From positions 372,001 through 436,000 of the forward strand of contig NZ_CP147846.1 of assembly GCF_037327425.1 (NCBI RefSeq): 64,000 nucleotides of DNA, read 5' to 3'. Source of the stretch: Rhodococcus sovatensis (GTDB taxonomy: Bacteria > Actinomycetota > Actinomycetes > Mycobacteriales > Mycobacteriaceae). Shown here piece by piece: positions 8,076 to 16,305 of the stretch. A model generated the notes under the pieces. It had not been told where the DNA came from, did no database searches, and saw only the letters and a list, made by a program, of their open reading frames with translations. Both the position numbers and the translations under genes were made by a program. The stretch's first letter is position 1. Every line of letters begins with the position of its first letter.

Positions 8076-8387
8076 ATGTTGATCAGGGGTTTGGGCGTTG
8101 CATGTATTGCATGCGGCATAGCGGTTGGGGGTTCGTGGACTGCCGCTGCGGCAATTCCGATATTGCCTCCGCCGTCCACGGTGGGGTTGGCCGAAGATGA
8201 GGCCATCGCCGAATTAGAGGGTGGCGGATACTCGCCGTGGGTGATATCGCGCAATGGGGGCGGACCGGATTGTGTCGTCTTCAATCAGAGCGCAGTGTCG
8301 GACTACAAGCAGGTCATCAAGGATGGAGACATCTACGAGGACGACGACGAGTACACGGTATTTCTGGCGGTGAATTGCACCCTCTGA
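8076..8387 (+). CDS. Small secreted protein with a PASTA-like segment
   Basis: A 103-residue exported protein. ATG 8076 has GGGAG five bases upstream; a TTG at 8052 would lengthen the signal peptide. The signal peptide runs to about residue 26 (SWTAAAA). The mature start PPPSTVGLAEDEAIAELEGG resembles the first helix of a PASTA or YcgM-like ligand module. Two cysteines follow (PDCVVF and NCTL at the end) and could bond to each other. Function unknown. The gene converges on mscL, with a shared terminator between them. Confidence 0.65.
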   Translation: MLIRGLGVACIACGIAVGGSWTAAAAIPILPPPSTVGLAEDEAIAELEGGGYSPWVISRNGGGPDCVVFNQSAVSDYKQVIKDGDIYEDDDEYTVFLAVNCTL

Positions 8388-8440
8388 GATGCTGAGAGAT
8401 TTCCGTGTACAAACCCGCAGTATGTTTCGGCAACGAAAGA

Positions 8441-8480
8441 GCCCGCCATTTCCGGCTTTCACGGAAGTGGCGGGCTTTTT
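8441..8480. terminator. Bidirectional terminator between the small secreted protein and mscL
   Basis: GCCCGCCATTTCCG pairs with CGGAAGTGGCGGGC (14 bases, one mismatch) and is followed by TTTTT on the plus strand and preceded by a short A-rich run (AACGAAAGA), which gives U-rich ends in both directions. It lies between convergent genes. Confidence 0.85.
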
Positions 8481-8494
8481 CGTGTGGGAAGAAC

Positions 8495-8974
8495 TCAGGG
8501 CTTGCTGTGCAGTCCGCCGCTCGGGTTATCGGAATCCCCGATCGCCTCGCCGCTCCCGCCGGTGCTGTCGGACGGGGTCGAGAGTTTCTGGCCGACATCG
8601 GTGCCGCCGGCCAGGATGTCGCGAATCTGTACCAGCACGTCCACGTCGCTCAGCTCTTTGTCGGGCTGGCTGACGAAGCGCTTCTTGGCGGTATTGACCG
8701 GCAGGATCAGTACGAAGTAGACCACCGCCGCGATGATGATGAAGTTGATGATCGCAGTGACGACAGCGCCCACATTGATGAAAGTCTCTGGGCTGGAAGT
8801 GATTTGGAACCCCCAGCCGTATTCGTTCGAACCGCCGATGGCTGACACGAGTGGATTGACGATGTTGGTCGTGAAGGCGGTGACGATTGCGGTGAACGCT
8901 GCGCCGACCACCACGGCGACGGCGAGGTCGACGACGTTTCCGCGAAGAAGGAAATCTTTGAACCCCTTGAGCAT
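8495..8974 (-). CDS. mscL: Large-conductance mechanosensitive channel MscL
   Basis: A 159-residue channel that opens under hypo-osmotic stress. It begins MLKGFKDFLLRGNVVDLAVA, the conserved amphipathic helix and start of TM1, with TM1 continuing VVVGAAFTAIVTAF. TM2 is NFIIIAAVVYFVLILPVN. A charged bundle helix follows, and the extra acidic Ser/Gly-rich tail (about residues 125-159) is longer than in E. coli MscL (136 residues), as in other actinobacteria. It is next in the same order as in M. tuberculosis (moaB2 then mscL on the opposite strand), here separated by the porin and lipoprotein insertions. Confidence 0.95.
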   Translation of the reverse strand: MLKGFKDFLLRGNVVDLAVAVVVGAAFTAIVTAFTTNIVNPLVSAIGGSNEYGWGFQITSSPETFINVGAVVTAIINFIIIAAVVYFVLILPVNTAKKRFVSQPDKELSDVDVLVQIRDILAGGTDVGQKLSTPSDSTGGSGEAIGDSDNPSGGLHSKP

Positions 8975-9226
8975 GAGCCCTCCCTAGGTGAACTCGAAAC
9001 TGATCGATCGGACTTTTGTGTATCGCTAGGAGGTCAGGCTAGTCGAAGTGAGTCCGTACCAGCCGGAGGAGCGAGGCGGTTGAAAGTGAATGTATGTGAG
9101 GGGTACACACAAAAATCATCTGGACTTGTTATAACGATGAGGCCTTTATCTGTGTATCCTTCCCGGAGAATGAGTCTCGGTGGCGATATCGAGGCAGCCT
9201 GAATTCGGTGCTTTACGAGGGGAACC

Positions 9227-9895
9227 ATGAACAAGTCTCGCTTTTCCGTGATGCGCAGAGTCGGCCGAGTCGCTGTTCTCGGCGCGGTCGCATCGGTCGC
9301 CGTCGGACTGATGTCCCCCGGAGCGGCCAATGCCGAAACGTTCGTCCCGCTCGCCAACGGAGAGAAGGTCGCCGGTCCGTACAAGATCGCGCACTTCGAC
9401 GAGTCGGCCAAGGTTGCACCGCAGATCGCATTCAACGGGCTCAACCGCAATGCCTGGGCCACCGGCACTGCGATGTCCGAGGTACCCGAGGGGGCCACCG
9501 GAACACTGAAGACCGGCTACCTCGTTGGCTGCCAACTCGACATGGACGACCTGAGCTTCGGCCTCGACCTCGGTGCGGGCATCGAGGGCGGCAACACCAA
9601 CATCATCACCTTGTTCCCCATCCCGTTCCTCATCGGCGGCGAGGGTGAGACCACCAACAAGATCGAGGGTGGCGTGTCGTTCGACGTTCCGCTGAAGGAT
9701 CGCGAAGTCGCGGCCGTGGAGATCGCGTCGAAGGACGTCAAGGGACCCGTCACGGCAATCCAGTACCAGGACGTTGCGATCTCGGTGACCAACTGTGGTG
9801 GATACGCGCAGGCGCGCTCGTACACGACACTCGAGCTCACCGGTGACTACCGCTACAAGGGCACGTTGTACGGCCAGCCGTTCAGCCTCGGCTGA
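9227..9895 (+). CDS. MspA-family porin, first of a tandem pair
   Basis: A 222-residue exported porin. The signal peptide ends near AANAE (about residue 36). The mature protein starts with ETFVPLANGEKV, the MspA-family opening, then NRNAWATGTAMSEVP, LKTGYLVGCQLDM (Cys) and SVTNCGGYAQARSY (Cys), and ends YGQPFSLG. The two cysteines and the last strand match the next gene, so the pair arose by duplication. The ribosome site is GAGGGG four bases before ATG. About 250 bases upstream contain no gene and must hold the promoter; no strong -35/-10 pair was seen. Confidence 0.9.
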   Translation: MNKSRFSVMRRVGRVAVLGAVASVAVGLMSPGAANAETFVPLANGEKVAGPYKIAHFDESAKVAPQIAFNGLNRNAWATGTAMSEVPEGATGTLKTGYLVGCQLDMDDLSFGLDLGAGIEGGNTNIITLFPIPFLIGGEGETTNKIEGGVSFDVPLKDREVAAVEIASKDVKGPVTAIQYQDVAISVTNCGGYAQARSYTTLELTGDYRYKGTLYGQPFSLG

Positions 9896-9948
9896 ATGAG
9901 CGCCGACCTCACATGACTTCGCAGGACTTTACGAGGGGAACAAGTACG

Positions 9949-10671
9949 TTGACGAACAACAGGACTTCTGCGGCTCGGATCGCCGCGCTCGGCGCGGTAG
10001 GTGCCATCGCTATCGGATTCTGGTCGGCAGGAGCTGCAAGCGCGGATACGTTCGTGCCGCTCGCGGACAACGAGATTTCCAAGACGCTCGTCGACGGCAC
10101 CACAGTGACGGTCAAGGGCTTCGGCCAGAGTGGTCTGATCTCGCCGTCCATGGGCGCAACGCCGACGCAGCGCAATGTCTGGGTCACCGGTAACTACACC
10201 GTCGAGACGTCCAATCCCGGTGGTGGCTCCATCGAGCCGGGCTTCCTGGTCGGCTGCCAGGTCGATTTCTCGGCAGGCATCAGCGGTGGCGTCGAAGGAT
10301 CGTTCGGACAGGGCAACACCATCAGCCTCCCGCCGGGAACCCTGGACCTGTCCATCACTCGTACTCAGCCCAACGAATACAACATCGGCGCTGGCGTCAA
10401 CCTCGATCTCGCTCCCGGGCAGCTCAACGACATCAAGCTCGTCGCCGACGAGACCGACGCGAAGATCGACGGCGTCACGGTTGCGACGGAGATCTCGAAC
10501 GACTTCGACTTCTCCGGCAATGGCGGCGGATTCACGTACGCCGATGAAACGATCGGTGTGTCGGGCTGCGCTGGATTCGCCGAAGCACGTTCGTACGTGA
10601 ACGTGACGATCGAGAACGACGCAGTGTCCTCGACGGTCACGCTGTGGGGACAGCCCTTTAGTATCGGCTGA
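9949..10671 (+). CDS. MspA-family porin, second of a tandem pair
   Basis: A 240-residue MspA-type porin 53 bases after its paralogue. The mature part begins DTFVPLADNEISK and contains QRNVWVTGNYTVE, EPGFLVGCQVDF and GVSGCAGFAEARSYV, ending LWGQPFSIG, all parallel to the first copy. I place the start at TTG 9949: the stretch TTTACGAGGGGAAC is copied from the ribosome site of the first porin and lies at 9928-9941, ten bases upstream. An ATG at 9913 is in frame but would put that Shine-Dalgarno copy inside the coding region. The signal peptide ends near GAASA. It probably shares a transcript with the first copy. Confidence 0.85.
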   Translation: MTNNRTSAARIAALGAVGAIAIGFWSAGAASADTFVPLADNEISKTLVDGTTVTVKGFGQSGLISPSMGATPTQRNVWVTGNYTVETSNPGGGSIEPGFLVGCQVDFSAGISGGVEGSFGQGNTISLPPGTLDLSITRTQPNEYNIGAGVNLDLAPGQLNDIKLVADETDAKIDGVTVATEISNDFDFSGNGGGFTYADETIGVSGCAGFAEARSYVNVTIENDAVSSTVTLWGQPFSIG

Positions 10672-10749
10672 TGTACCCGTGGGTAGTAATTTTGCTGTGA
10701 TTCTTCACAGAGTTAGTACTGGATGAGCTGGCGCGATACTATCTGCCTT

Positions 10750-11265
10750 ATGGGCCGTCACAGAGCAGGGGATGCTGCACCGTCACGCGACTGGATCGAC
10801 GACGCGCTCGGCAAGCGGCATCGCCTGTCGGGATTTCATGACCCGGTCGTGGCGCACGATCGGTCTGTGCTGCTGATGCTGTTCCCCACCCAAGCCGACG
10901 TGGCGGACTACGCGCATCGAGACGAGGCCTATCGCAATCTCGGTACCTCGGCTGCGCTGCATGTTATTCGCGATGTGTTCGCAGATTTCGACTCCTACGT
11001 GCTCCGCCTGTCCGAACAGCGAGTAGTCGAGCACCGTCCGATGCGTTCCGATGACGTCTTGCACAGCGACGTGTTCATCGAGACGCACGTCCACGACGAT
11101 GACGCAGATGTTTTCGGGCTGCGAGTTGTGTTCACCGATTCGATCGGCGCGATGGTCTTCACCAACTTCGCGACATTCGTCGGCCGACTGGAGACTCCAG
11201 TAGTTCAGGTGGAAGACGCAGCGCCTACCGAGCAGCGCAACACAGGGCTTGCTGCGAGCATCTAG
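10750..11265 (+). CDS. Protein of unknown function
   Basis: A 171-residue soluble protein of mixed composition, with features HDPVVAHDRSVLLMLFPT, DYAHRDEAYRNLGTSAALHVI and LHSDVFIETHVHDDDADVFG. Several His/Asp clusters are visible but no known motif. ATG 10750 is chosen because GATACT, a -10-like hexamer at about 10735, would give a leaderless transcript starting at this ATG; ATG 10723 is an alternative. The last codons overlap the end of the opposite SAF-domain gene by four bases. I cannot assign a function. Confidence 0.6.
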   Translation: MGRHRAGDAAPSRDWIDDALGKRHRLSGFHDPVVAHDRSVLLMLFPTQADVADYAHRDEAYRNLGTSAALHVIRDVFADFDSYVLRLSEQRVVEHRPMRSDDVLHSDVFIETHVHDDDADVFGLRVVFTDSIGAMVFTNFATFVGRLETPVVQVEDAAPTEQRNTGLAASI

Positions 11266-11942
11266 TGGAAGGTCACGGTCAGCGCGCTGACCAGAGATGC
11301 GGCGGCAACGGCCGTCGCGTCCTCGGCTGACATGGCTACCAGAACGACGCGATCGGGGCTCCGTTGTTGTGCGGATTCGGCCGAGACCAGAACCACCACA
11401 GCCTTCGTCGCCAGTACACGCGCAACCCGATCATTGTCACCATCTCCGACAGTCAACACATCGACGGTATCGCCCGACCGCAATAGTTCGGTCACGCCTG
11501 CGTCGCTGAGTCGCACGGGAACGACACGAGCATCGGGTTCGGAGATCATCGATTCCGCGAGATGCGAGGACAGCAGCCGCACGTCGGTGAGCGGCTCGCC
11601 GGCACGTACCGGCCCTGCGACGGTGTGTGTCAGCACGTTCTCGAACTCGCTCAGGGTCCCGTCGGGAACCGTCGCCGGGTCGAAGTCCCGGTACTCCACA
11701 TCGGCGGTGTCGAGTCGGACTCCGGGCGCGAGGTCGCGGGCCGCGACGACAATTCGGATGTGATCTTCGGCGACAGCGTCGCGGGCAAAGATGACGACCC
11801 CGAGCACGGCGAGGACACCCGCGGCTATGCGTCGGAGCAGCACTGTTCTGGCCCAACTCGGTCGGGCAGTGAATCGGTCCAGCAGGGTGGCATCGAGGCG
11901 GGTGTATCCCCGGCGTTCGGATGTCTGCGGCATGGGAGCCAA
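11262..11942 (-). CDS. SAF-domain protein, CpaB/RcpC-like
   Basis: A 226-residue protein with one N-terminal membrane helix (about residues 36-56, RIAAGVLAVLGVVIFARDAV). A SAF domain follows, starting IRIVVAARDLAPGVRLDTADVE and continuing VAGPVRAGEPLTDVRLL. The rest (VPVRLSDAGVTELLRSGDTVDVL) resembles the RcpC/CpaB domain found in Flp-pilus assembly periplasmic proteins. No other tad/flp gene is nearby, so a pilus role is only a family hint; many actinobacteria carry this gene alone. Its end overlaps the convergent gene by four bases. Confidence 0.78.
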   Translation of the reverse strand: MAPMPQTSERRGYTRLDATLLDRFTARPSWARTVLLRRIAAGVLAVLGVVIFARDAVAEDHIRIVVAARDLAPGVRLDTADVEYRDFDPATVPDGTLSEFENVLTHTVAGPVRAGEPLTDVRLLSSHLAESMISEPDARVVPVRLSDAGVTELLRSGDTVDVLTVGDGDNDRVARVLATKAVVVLVSAESAQQRSPDRVVLVAMSAEDATAVAAASLVSALTVTFH

Positions 11943-12027
11943 AGCTAGCGGTCTGTCGCCTCACCCACCGACCGAAACAGGCCCAGGCTGTGGATAGCGC
12001 CTGGGCCTGTGGACTACCGGGAAACTA

Positions 12028-12369
12028 CTACGAGGATGCTGCGGCCTTCGCCGACGAAGTCGACGAGCTGGTGGACGAGCTGGAAGAAGAAGACTCGCTG
12101 GTCGAGGACGCAGACGTCGTCGTCGACTCCTTCTTTGCCGGCGTCGACTCACTCTTGGAATCGCTCGAACTCTCACTGACCGTGCTCGATCCGCTGCGGC
12201 TGTCGGTCCGGTAGAATCCCGTGCCTTTGAACACGATTCCGACGGAATTGAACAGCTTGCGCAGCTTGCCCGTGCATTGTGGGCACACGGTCAAGGAGTC
12301 GTCGCTGAACGACTGCACGATGTCGAACTTGTTGTCGCATTCGGTGCAGGCGTACGAATATGTGGGCAT
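12028..12369 (-). CDS. ruc: FmdB-type zinc-ribbon protein, Ruc redox-regulated chaperone homologue
   Basis: A 113-residue protein with an N-terminal zinc ribbon, MPTYSYACTECDNKFD, Cys8/Cys11 and Cys29/Cys32 (VCPQC), then NSVGIVFKGTGFYRTDSR, the FmdB family motif, and a long disordered Ser/Thr/Lys tail. The M. tuberculosis homologue Rv0991c was shown to be an oxidation-activated holdase chaperone (Ruc), controlled by HrcA. The start at 12369 has GGAGGAA before it. A CIRCE-like operator lies 46-72 bases upstream, as expected for HrcA control. The 5-formyl-THF cyclo-ligase gene lies upstream on the same strand. Confidence 0.85.
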   Translation of the reverse strand: MPTYSYACTECDNKFDIVQSFSDDSLTVCPQCTGKLRKLFNSVGIVFKGTGFYRTDSRSGSSTVSESSSDSKSESTPAKKESTTTSASSTSESSSSSSSTSSSTSSAKAAASS

Positions 12370-12414
12370 CGATGTTCCTCCGTGCTGTTCCACTGTCTCT
12401 GACAAGAGAGAGCA

Positions 12415-12441
12415 TTAGCACTCTACAGTCTTGACTGCCAA
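12415..12441 (-). promoter_or_regulatory. CIRCE-like HrcA operator upstream of ruc
   Basis: TTAGCACTC (12415-12423), exactly nine bases, then GACTGCCAA (12433-12441). The first half is a perfect CIRCE half site, and the second matches GAGTGCTAA at 7 of 9 positions; the N9 spacing is canonical. It lies between the ruc start (12369) and the preceding gene, so HrcA repression and heat induction of ruc are expected. Confidence 0.75.
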
Positions 12442-12458
12442 CGTAGCCATTCGGAAGG

Positions 12459-13076
12459 CTATTCCCGGTTCAGTGCGACCAGGCCCTGGTTCGGAGTCAG
12501 TGCATGCGAGGACCGTCGGTCGTGAGGTTCCTCGGGGAGTTCCTCGACGAGTTCCTCGTCGCGCACTATGGCAATGATCGGAATGCCCGAATCGACGAGG
12601 TCGAGCGTCCTGTCGTAGAACCCGGCGCCCCTACCCAGTCGGATTCCCCGTAAATCCACTGCGAGAGCGGGAACGAACACGAGGGAACACAACTTCACCG
12701 ACTCGGGGTCCAACACGGGCCCGGTGGGCTCGGACAATCCGTAGGGAGCGGCCCGTAGGGTCGTGCGGCCTGTGTATTCTGCCCAGTGCAAAGGTCCTGG
12801 TTCTCGAGCCACCGGCACCAGGACCACGGGGGATTCACGGCGGAGAGCGTCGAGCAGATCCAATGAACCAGGCTCGCTCCCGACCGGCACGTATGCCGCC
12901 ACCCCTGTCGCTCCACGCGCCGATTCCGCCGCAGCATGACAGAGTTTCTTCGATTCCTCGGTCCGCTGCTCGGCGGCAATGGAACGTCGCCTAGCCAGTA
13001 CGTGGCGACGCCATTCCTCCTTGGAGGCCGGCGTCACGGAATCACTGGGCGTCACGCAAGCGAGCTTAAACACCAT
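12459..13076 (-). CDS. 5-formyltetrahydrofolate cyclo-ligase
   Basis: A 205-residue enzyme that uses ATP to turn 5-formyl-THF into 5,10-methenyl-THF. Basic N-terminal helix WRRHVLARRRSI is the nucleotide-facing element, VAAYVPVGSEPGSLDLL the folate-site region, and VFVPALAVDLRGIRLGRGAGFYDRTL the family signature with the Gly-rich phosphate loop. The usual length is about 180-200. The start at 13076 may be too long, and a Met or Val a few codons further on is possible. It is divergent from galU, as in M. tuberculosis (Rv0992c/Rv0993). Confidence 0.88.
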   Translation of the reverse strand: MVFKLACVTPSDSVTPASKEEWRRHVLARRRSIAAEQRTEESKKLCHAAAESARGATGVAAYVPVGSEPGSLDLLDALRRESPVVLVPVAREPGPLHWAEYTGRTTLRAAPYGLSEPTGPVLDPESVKLCSLVFVPALAVDLRGIRLGRGAGFYDRTLDLVDSGIPIIAIVRDEELVEELPEEPHDRRSSHALTPNQGLVALNRE

Positions 13077-13134
13077 TGGGAATCGTCACTACACGCGGAG
13101 TAGATCCGCAGCGAGCATGGATAGGGTGGGCAGC

Positions 13135-14118
13135 ATGACACAAGCCGCGACAGAGGTTACAGACTCCGAGAATGGGCCGGCAGAATCCCAGACCGGGCTG
13201 ACACGGCACTTTCGGACTGCAATCGTTCCGGCGGCCGGCATGGGAACTCGCTTCCTGCCTGCTACCAAGACTGTCCCGAAAGAACTGCTGCCGGTAGTCG
13301 ACACGCCAGGGATCGAACTGGTTGCAGGAGAAGCGGCAGACTCCGGTGCGCAGCGCCTCGTGATCGTGACCTCGCCCGGCAAGGACGGTGTGGTCGCGCA
13401 CTTCGTCGAGGACCTGGTGCTCGAGAGCAAGCTCGAGGCAAGCGGCAAGCTCAAGATGCTCGAAAAGGTCCGGGTCGCTCCCGCGCTGCTCGACGTCCAG
13501 TCCGTCGTCCAACAGGAACCGCTGGGTTTGGGTCACGCAGTCGCGTGCGCCGAGGAGGTTCTCGATGACGACGAGAGTTGTGTCGCCGTCCTGCTGCCCG
13601 ACGATCTCGTGCTGCCGCGAGGCGTACTCGATGTGATGTCGAGGGTCCGCGCCAAGCGCGGGGGAACAGTGCTGTGCGCGTTCGAGGTGCCCGAGGAGAA
13701 TGTCTCCGCGTACGGCGTCTTCGAGGTGGAGACGGTTCCCGACGCCGTCAACCCGAACGTCCTCAAAGTCACCGGAATGGTCGAGAAGCCCAAGCGTGAG
13801 GACGCGCCTTCGCTGTTCGCCGCTGCCGGGCGATACCTCCTCGACCGGTCGATCTTCGACGCGCTACGACGCATCGAGCCGGGCGCCGGCGGCGAGATTC
13901 AGCTCACCGACGCCATCGCCCTCCTCATCTCCGAGGGTCATCCTGTTCACGTCGTCGTACATCGCGGTCCCCGACACGACCTCGGAAATCCCGGGGGATA
14001 CCTGCGCGCTGCGGTTGACTTTGCACTCGAACGCGATGATTACGGTCCGTCGTTGCGCGAGTGGCTCACCGAGCGTCTGAGTGACGACTGGGCGCCGCAA
14101 CTCACCAAGTACGAGTAG
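13135..14118 (+). CDS. galU: UTP--glucose-1-phosphate uridylyltransferase GalU
   Basis: A 327-residue nucleotidyltransferase making UDP-glucose for cell-wall and trehalose synthesis. It has the nucleotide-binding start TAIVPAAGMGTRFLPATKTV followed by PKELLPVVD, then QQEPLGLGHAV, LLPDDLVL, AYGVFEV, MVEKPKREDAPS and GGEIQLTDAI, all GalU hallmarks. I chose ATG 13135 because about 22 variable residues then precede the fold; an in-frame ATG at 13117 is an alternative. It is followed after 24 bases by glp on the same strand. Confidence 0.93.
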   Translation: MTQAATEVTDSENGPAESQTGLTRHFRTAIVPAAGMGTRFLPATKTVPKELLPVVDTPGIELVAGEAADSGAQRLVIVTSPGKDGVVAHFVEDLVLESKLEASGKLKMLEKVRVAPALLDVQSVVQQEPLGLGHAVACAEEVLDDDESCVAVLLPDDLVLPRGVLDVMSRVRAKRGGTVLCAFEVPEENVSAYGVFEVETVPDAVNPNVLKVTGMVEKPKREDAPSLFAAAGRYLLDRSIFDALRRIEPGAGGEIQLTDAIALLISEGHPVHVVVHRGPRHDLGNPGGYLRAAVDFALERDDYGPSLREWLTERLSDDWAPQLTKYE

Positions 14119-14142
14119 TGAAGATTTTCGAGGAAGGGCCAG

Positions 14143-15402
14143 ATGCGCTCGGTTGAGGATCAGCAGAGCAGGGTGACTGCGGCTGCAGTCGCCCCACGGC
14201 CTGTTCGGGTCGCGATCTCGGAAGCGCAGGGTTTGCTGTGCGCCGAGGAAGTCGTCACCGAACGCCCCCTGCCCGGTTTCGACCAGGCGGCGATCGACGG
14301 CTATGCGGTACGCAGTGTCGATGTGGTCGACGCGGGCTCGGATCTGCGGAACGAGGACGACGAGCGTATCGAGTTGACCTTGCCAGTCGTCGGCGAAGTC
14401 AGCGCAGGTTCGCGTCAACCCATTCGGTTGCAGCCGAGGCAGGCCGTTCGGGTCGACACCGGCGCGCCGCTGCCGACCCTCGCCGACGCTGTCCTACCGC
14501 TCGAGCGCACCGACGGCGGGCGTGCCCGTGTCAAGGTTCACCGTCCCGTCCGGTCGGGCGACTACGTCCGCAAGATCGGTGACGACGTCCAACCTGGTGA
14601 TGTCGCCGTGCGCGCGGGAACGATCATCGGAGCCGCGCAGGTGGGTCTGTTGGCGGCGGTCGGACGCGACAAGGTGCTGGTGCATCCGCGCCCACGGTTG
14701 TCAGTCATCTCCGTCGGCGGAGAACTGGTCGACACCGACCGCACTCCCGGTCCAGGGCAGGTCTACGACGTCAACTCCTATTCGCTTGCCGCGGCAGCTC
14801 GCGATGCAGGCGCCGACGTCAACCGTGTGGGAATTGTCAGCACCGATCCCAAGCGTCTGCGCGAGGTCGTCGAGGGGCAGCTGATCCGTTCCGAGATTGT
14901 CGTCATCGCAGGCGCGGTCGGCGGCGGGGCATCCGACAGTGTGCGCGAAGCACTCTCGGACCTCGGCGAACTGGAAGTCGAGCGCGTCGCCATGCACCCC
15001 GGTTCGGTTCAGGGGTTCGGTCAGCTCGGCCGAGACGAAGTACCCACGTTCCTTCTGCCGGCCAACCCGGTCAGCGCGCTCGTCGTGTTCGAAGTCATGG
15101 TTCGTCCGTTGATCCGTATCGCGCTCGGGCGCCGACAGCCCATGCGCCGAACCGTGACCGCGCGAACCGTCGCGCCCATCACCTCGATCGAAGACCGCAA
15201 AGGGTTTCTTCGCGGTCAGCTGATGCGCGACGAGGAGACGGGGGAGTATCTCGTCCAAGCTCTCGGCGGAGCGCCTGGATCTTCCTCGCACCTGCTCGCC
15301 ACGCTGGCAGAGGCCAACTGCCTGGTCGTCATCGATCCGGATGTCACCGAGATCCGAACCGGTGAAGAAGTGGATGTCTCGTTCCTCGCGCAGCGGGGCT
15401 GA
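14143..15402 (+). CDS. glp: MoeA/gephyrin-like protein Glp
   Basis: A 419-residue MoeA-family protein. Domains in order are MoeA N-terminal (LPGFDQAAIDGYAVRS; VRVDTGAPLPTLADAVLPLE), the MPT-binding middle domain (SVISVGGELVD; VYDVNSYSL; VIAGAVGGGASDSVREAL) and the C-terminal beta-barrel. MoeA inserts molybdate into adenylated molybdopterin. In corynebacteria the homologue next to rimJ and glpR (Glp) has been described as a division protein that binds FtsZ and the membrane receptor GlpR. The same neighbours are present here, so I use the name glp; a catalytic molybdotransferase role is not excluded. The active-site loop AGAVGGGASD departs from the classic TSGGVSVGEAD. Confidence 0.85.
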   Translation: MRSVEDQQSRVTAAAVAPRPVRVAISEAQGLLCAEEVVTERPLPGFDQAAIDGYAVRSVDVVDAGSDLRNEDDERIELTLPVVGEVSAGSRQPIRLQPRQAVRVDTGAPLPTLADAVLPLERTDGGRARVKVHRPVRSGDYVRKIGDDVQPGDVAVRAGTIIGAAQVGLLAAVGRDKVLVHPRPRLSVISVGGELVDTDRTPGPGQVYDVNSYSLAAAARDAGADVNRVGIVSTDPKRLREVVEGQLIRSEIVVIAGAVGGGASDSVREALSDLGELEVERVAMHPGSVQGFGQLGRDEVPTFLLPANPVSALVVFEVMVRPLIRIALGRRQPMRRTVTARTVAPITSIEDRKGFLRGQLMRDEETGEYLVQALGGAPGSSSHLLATLAEANCLVVIDPDVTEIRTGEEVDVSFLAQRG

Positions 15403-15419
15403 GGCGGCACGCGGCTGGC

Positions 15420-15489
15420 GGGCCTTCGGCCCAGTGGCACGGTTGAGTGCACCAGAAGACGCTTTTTCGTGCCACTGCGCCGGAGGCGC
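15420..15489. repeat. Family B palindromic element, copy B1
   Basis: A 44-base palindrome (15433-15476) with ends AGTGGCACG and CGTGCCACT and an internal GTGCAC, flanked by GGGCC-TTC-GGCCC (15420-15432) and GCGCC-GGA-GGCGC (15477-15489). Copies of the same 44-base unit in the same orientation stand at 46351 and 47881. It fills the gap between glp and the acetyltransferase gene. Confidence 0.85.
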
Positions 15490-15501
15490 TAATGTCGACA
15501 G

Positions 15502-16149
15502 ATGCCGAGCACGTGGTCGAGCCACCCTGGTTGGCCAGCGAAACTGGGACCTCTGACCGTTGCTGCGGGCAACGTGACCGTTCGTCCTGTCCGGCTACGT
15601 GATGGGGCGGCGTGGAGCCGCATCAGGCTCGCCGATCGTGCACACCTCGAACCGTGGGAACCCACCGGTGAAGGTTCCTGGGCGGCACGCCATCACATCT
15701 CCGCATGGCCGGCTCTCCTGTCAGGGCTGAAGTCCGAGGCGCGCAAAGGCCACATGCTGCCGATGGCAATCGAACTCGACGGGCACTTCTGCGGTCAGCT
15801 CACCGTCGGCAACATCGTCCGGGGTGCGTTGCGGTCCGCATGGATCGGTTACTGGGTCGCCAAGGAGGTCAACGGACGAGGTGTTGCGACGGCAGCCTTG
15901 GCGCTCGGGCTCGACCACTGCTTCGGAGGCGTCGGTCTTCACCGCGTCGAAGCGACGGTTCGGCCCGAGAACCTCCCCAGCAAGGCCGTGCTGCGCAATG
16001 TCGGTTTCCGAGAAGAGGGCCTGCTGAAGAACTATCTCGATGTCGACGGTCGGTGGCGTGATCACGTCCTCGTCGCGATGACGTCGGGCGAAGTGCAGGG
16101 ATCGGTCGCCGACCGGCTGGTGCGAACGGGCCGGGCTGCCTGGGCCTGA
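15502..16149 (+). CDS. GNAT-family N-acetyltransferase, RimJ-like
   Basis: A 215-residue acetyltransferase. It has VTVRPVRLRDGAAWSRIRLA at the start of the fold, IELDGHFCGQLTVGNIV (strand 4 region), the acetyl-CoA loop YWVAKEVNGRGVATAALAL and VEATVRPENLPSKAVLRNVG followed by FREEGLLKNYLDVDGRWRDH, the RimJ/RimL pattern. RimJ acetylates the N-terminus of ribosomal protein S5 in E. coli; the substrate here is not shown. The gene lies between glp and glpR as in mycobacteria (Rv0995). A family B repeat separates it from glp. Confidence 0.85.
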   Translation: MPSTWSSHPGWPAKLGPLTVAAGNVTVRPVRLRDGAAWSRIRLADRAHLEPWEPTGEGSWAARHHISAWPALLSGLKSEARKGHMLPMAIELDGHFCGQLTVGNIVRGALRSAWIGYWVAKEVNGRGVATAALALGLDHCFGGVGLHRVEATVRPENLPSKAVLRNVGFREEGLLKNYLDVDGRWRDHVLVAMTSGEVQGSVADRLVRTGRAAWA

Positions 16150-16305
16150 CGCCCACATCTCTCGTCCTTCTCGAGACTCGTGTGACTAAAGTGACGTGTG
16201 TGTAATTCGGGTCGGCGCGTCTACGCGGTTCGACCGAAGCTTCCGCATAGCCTGATCACGTCACCGATGTAACCAGCCTGTTGTTGTCGAAGGAGAGCGC
16301 GAACG

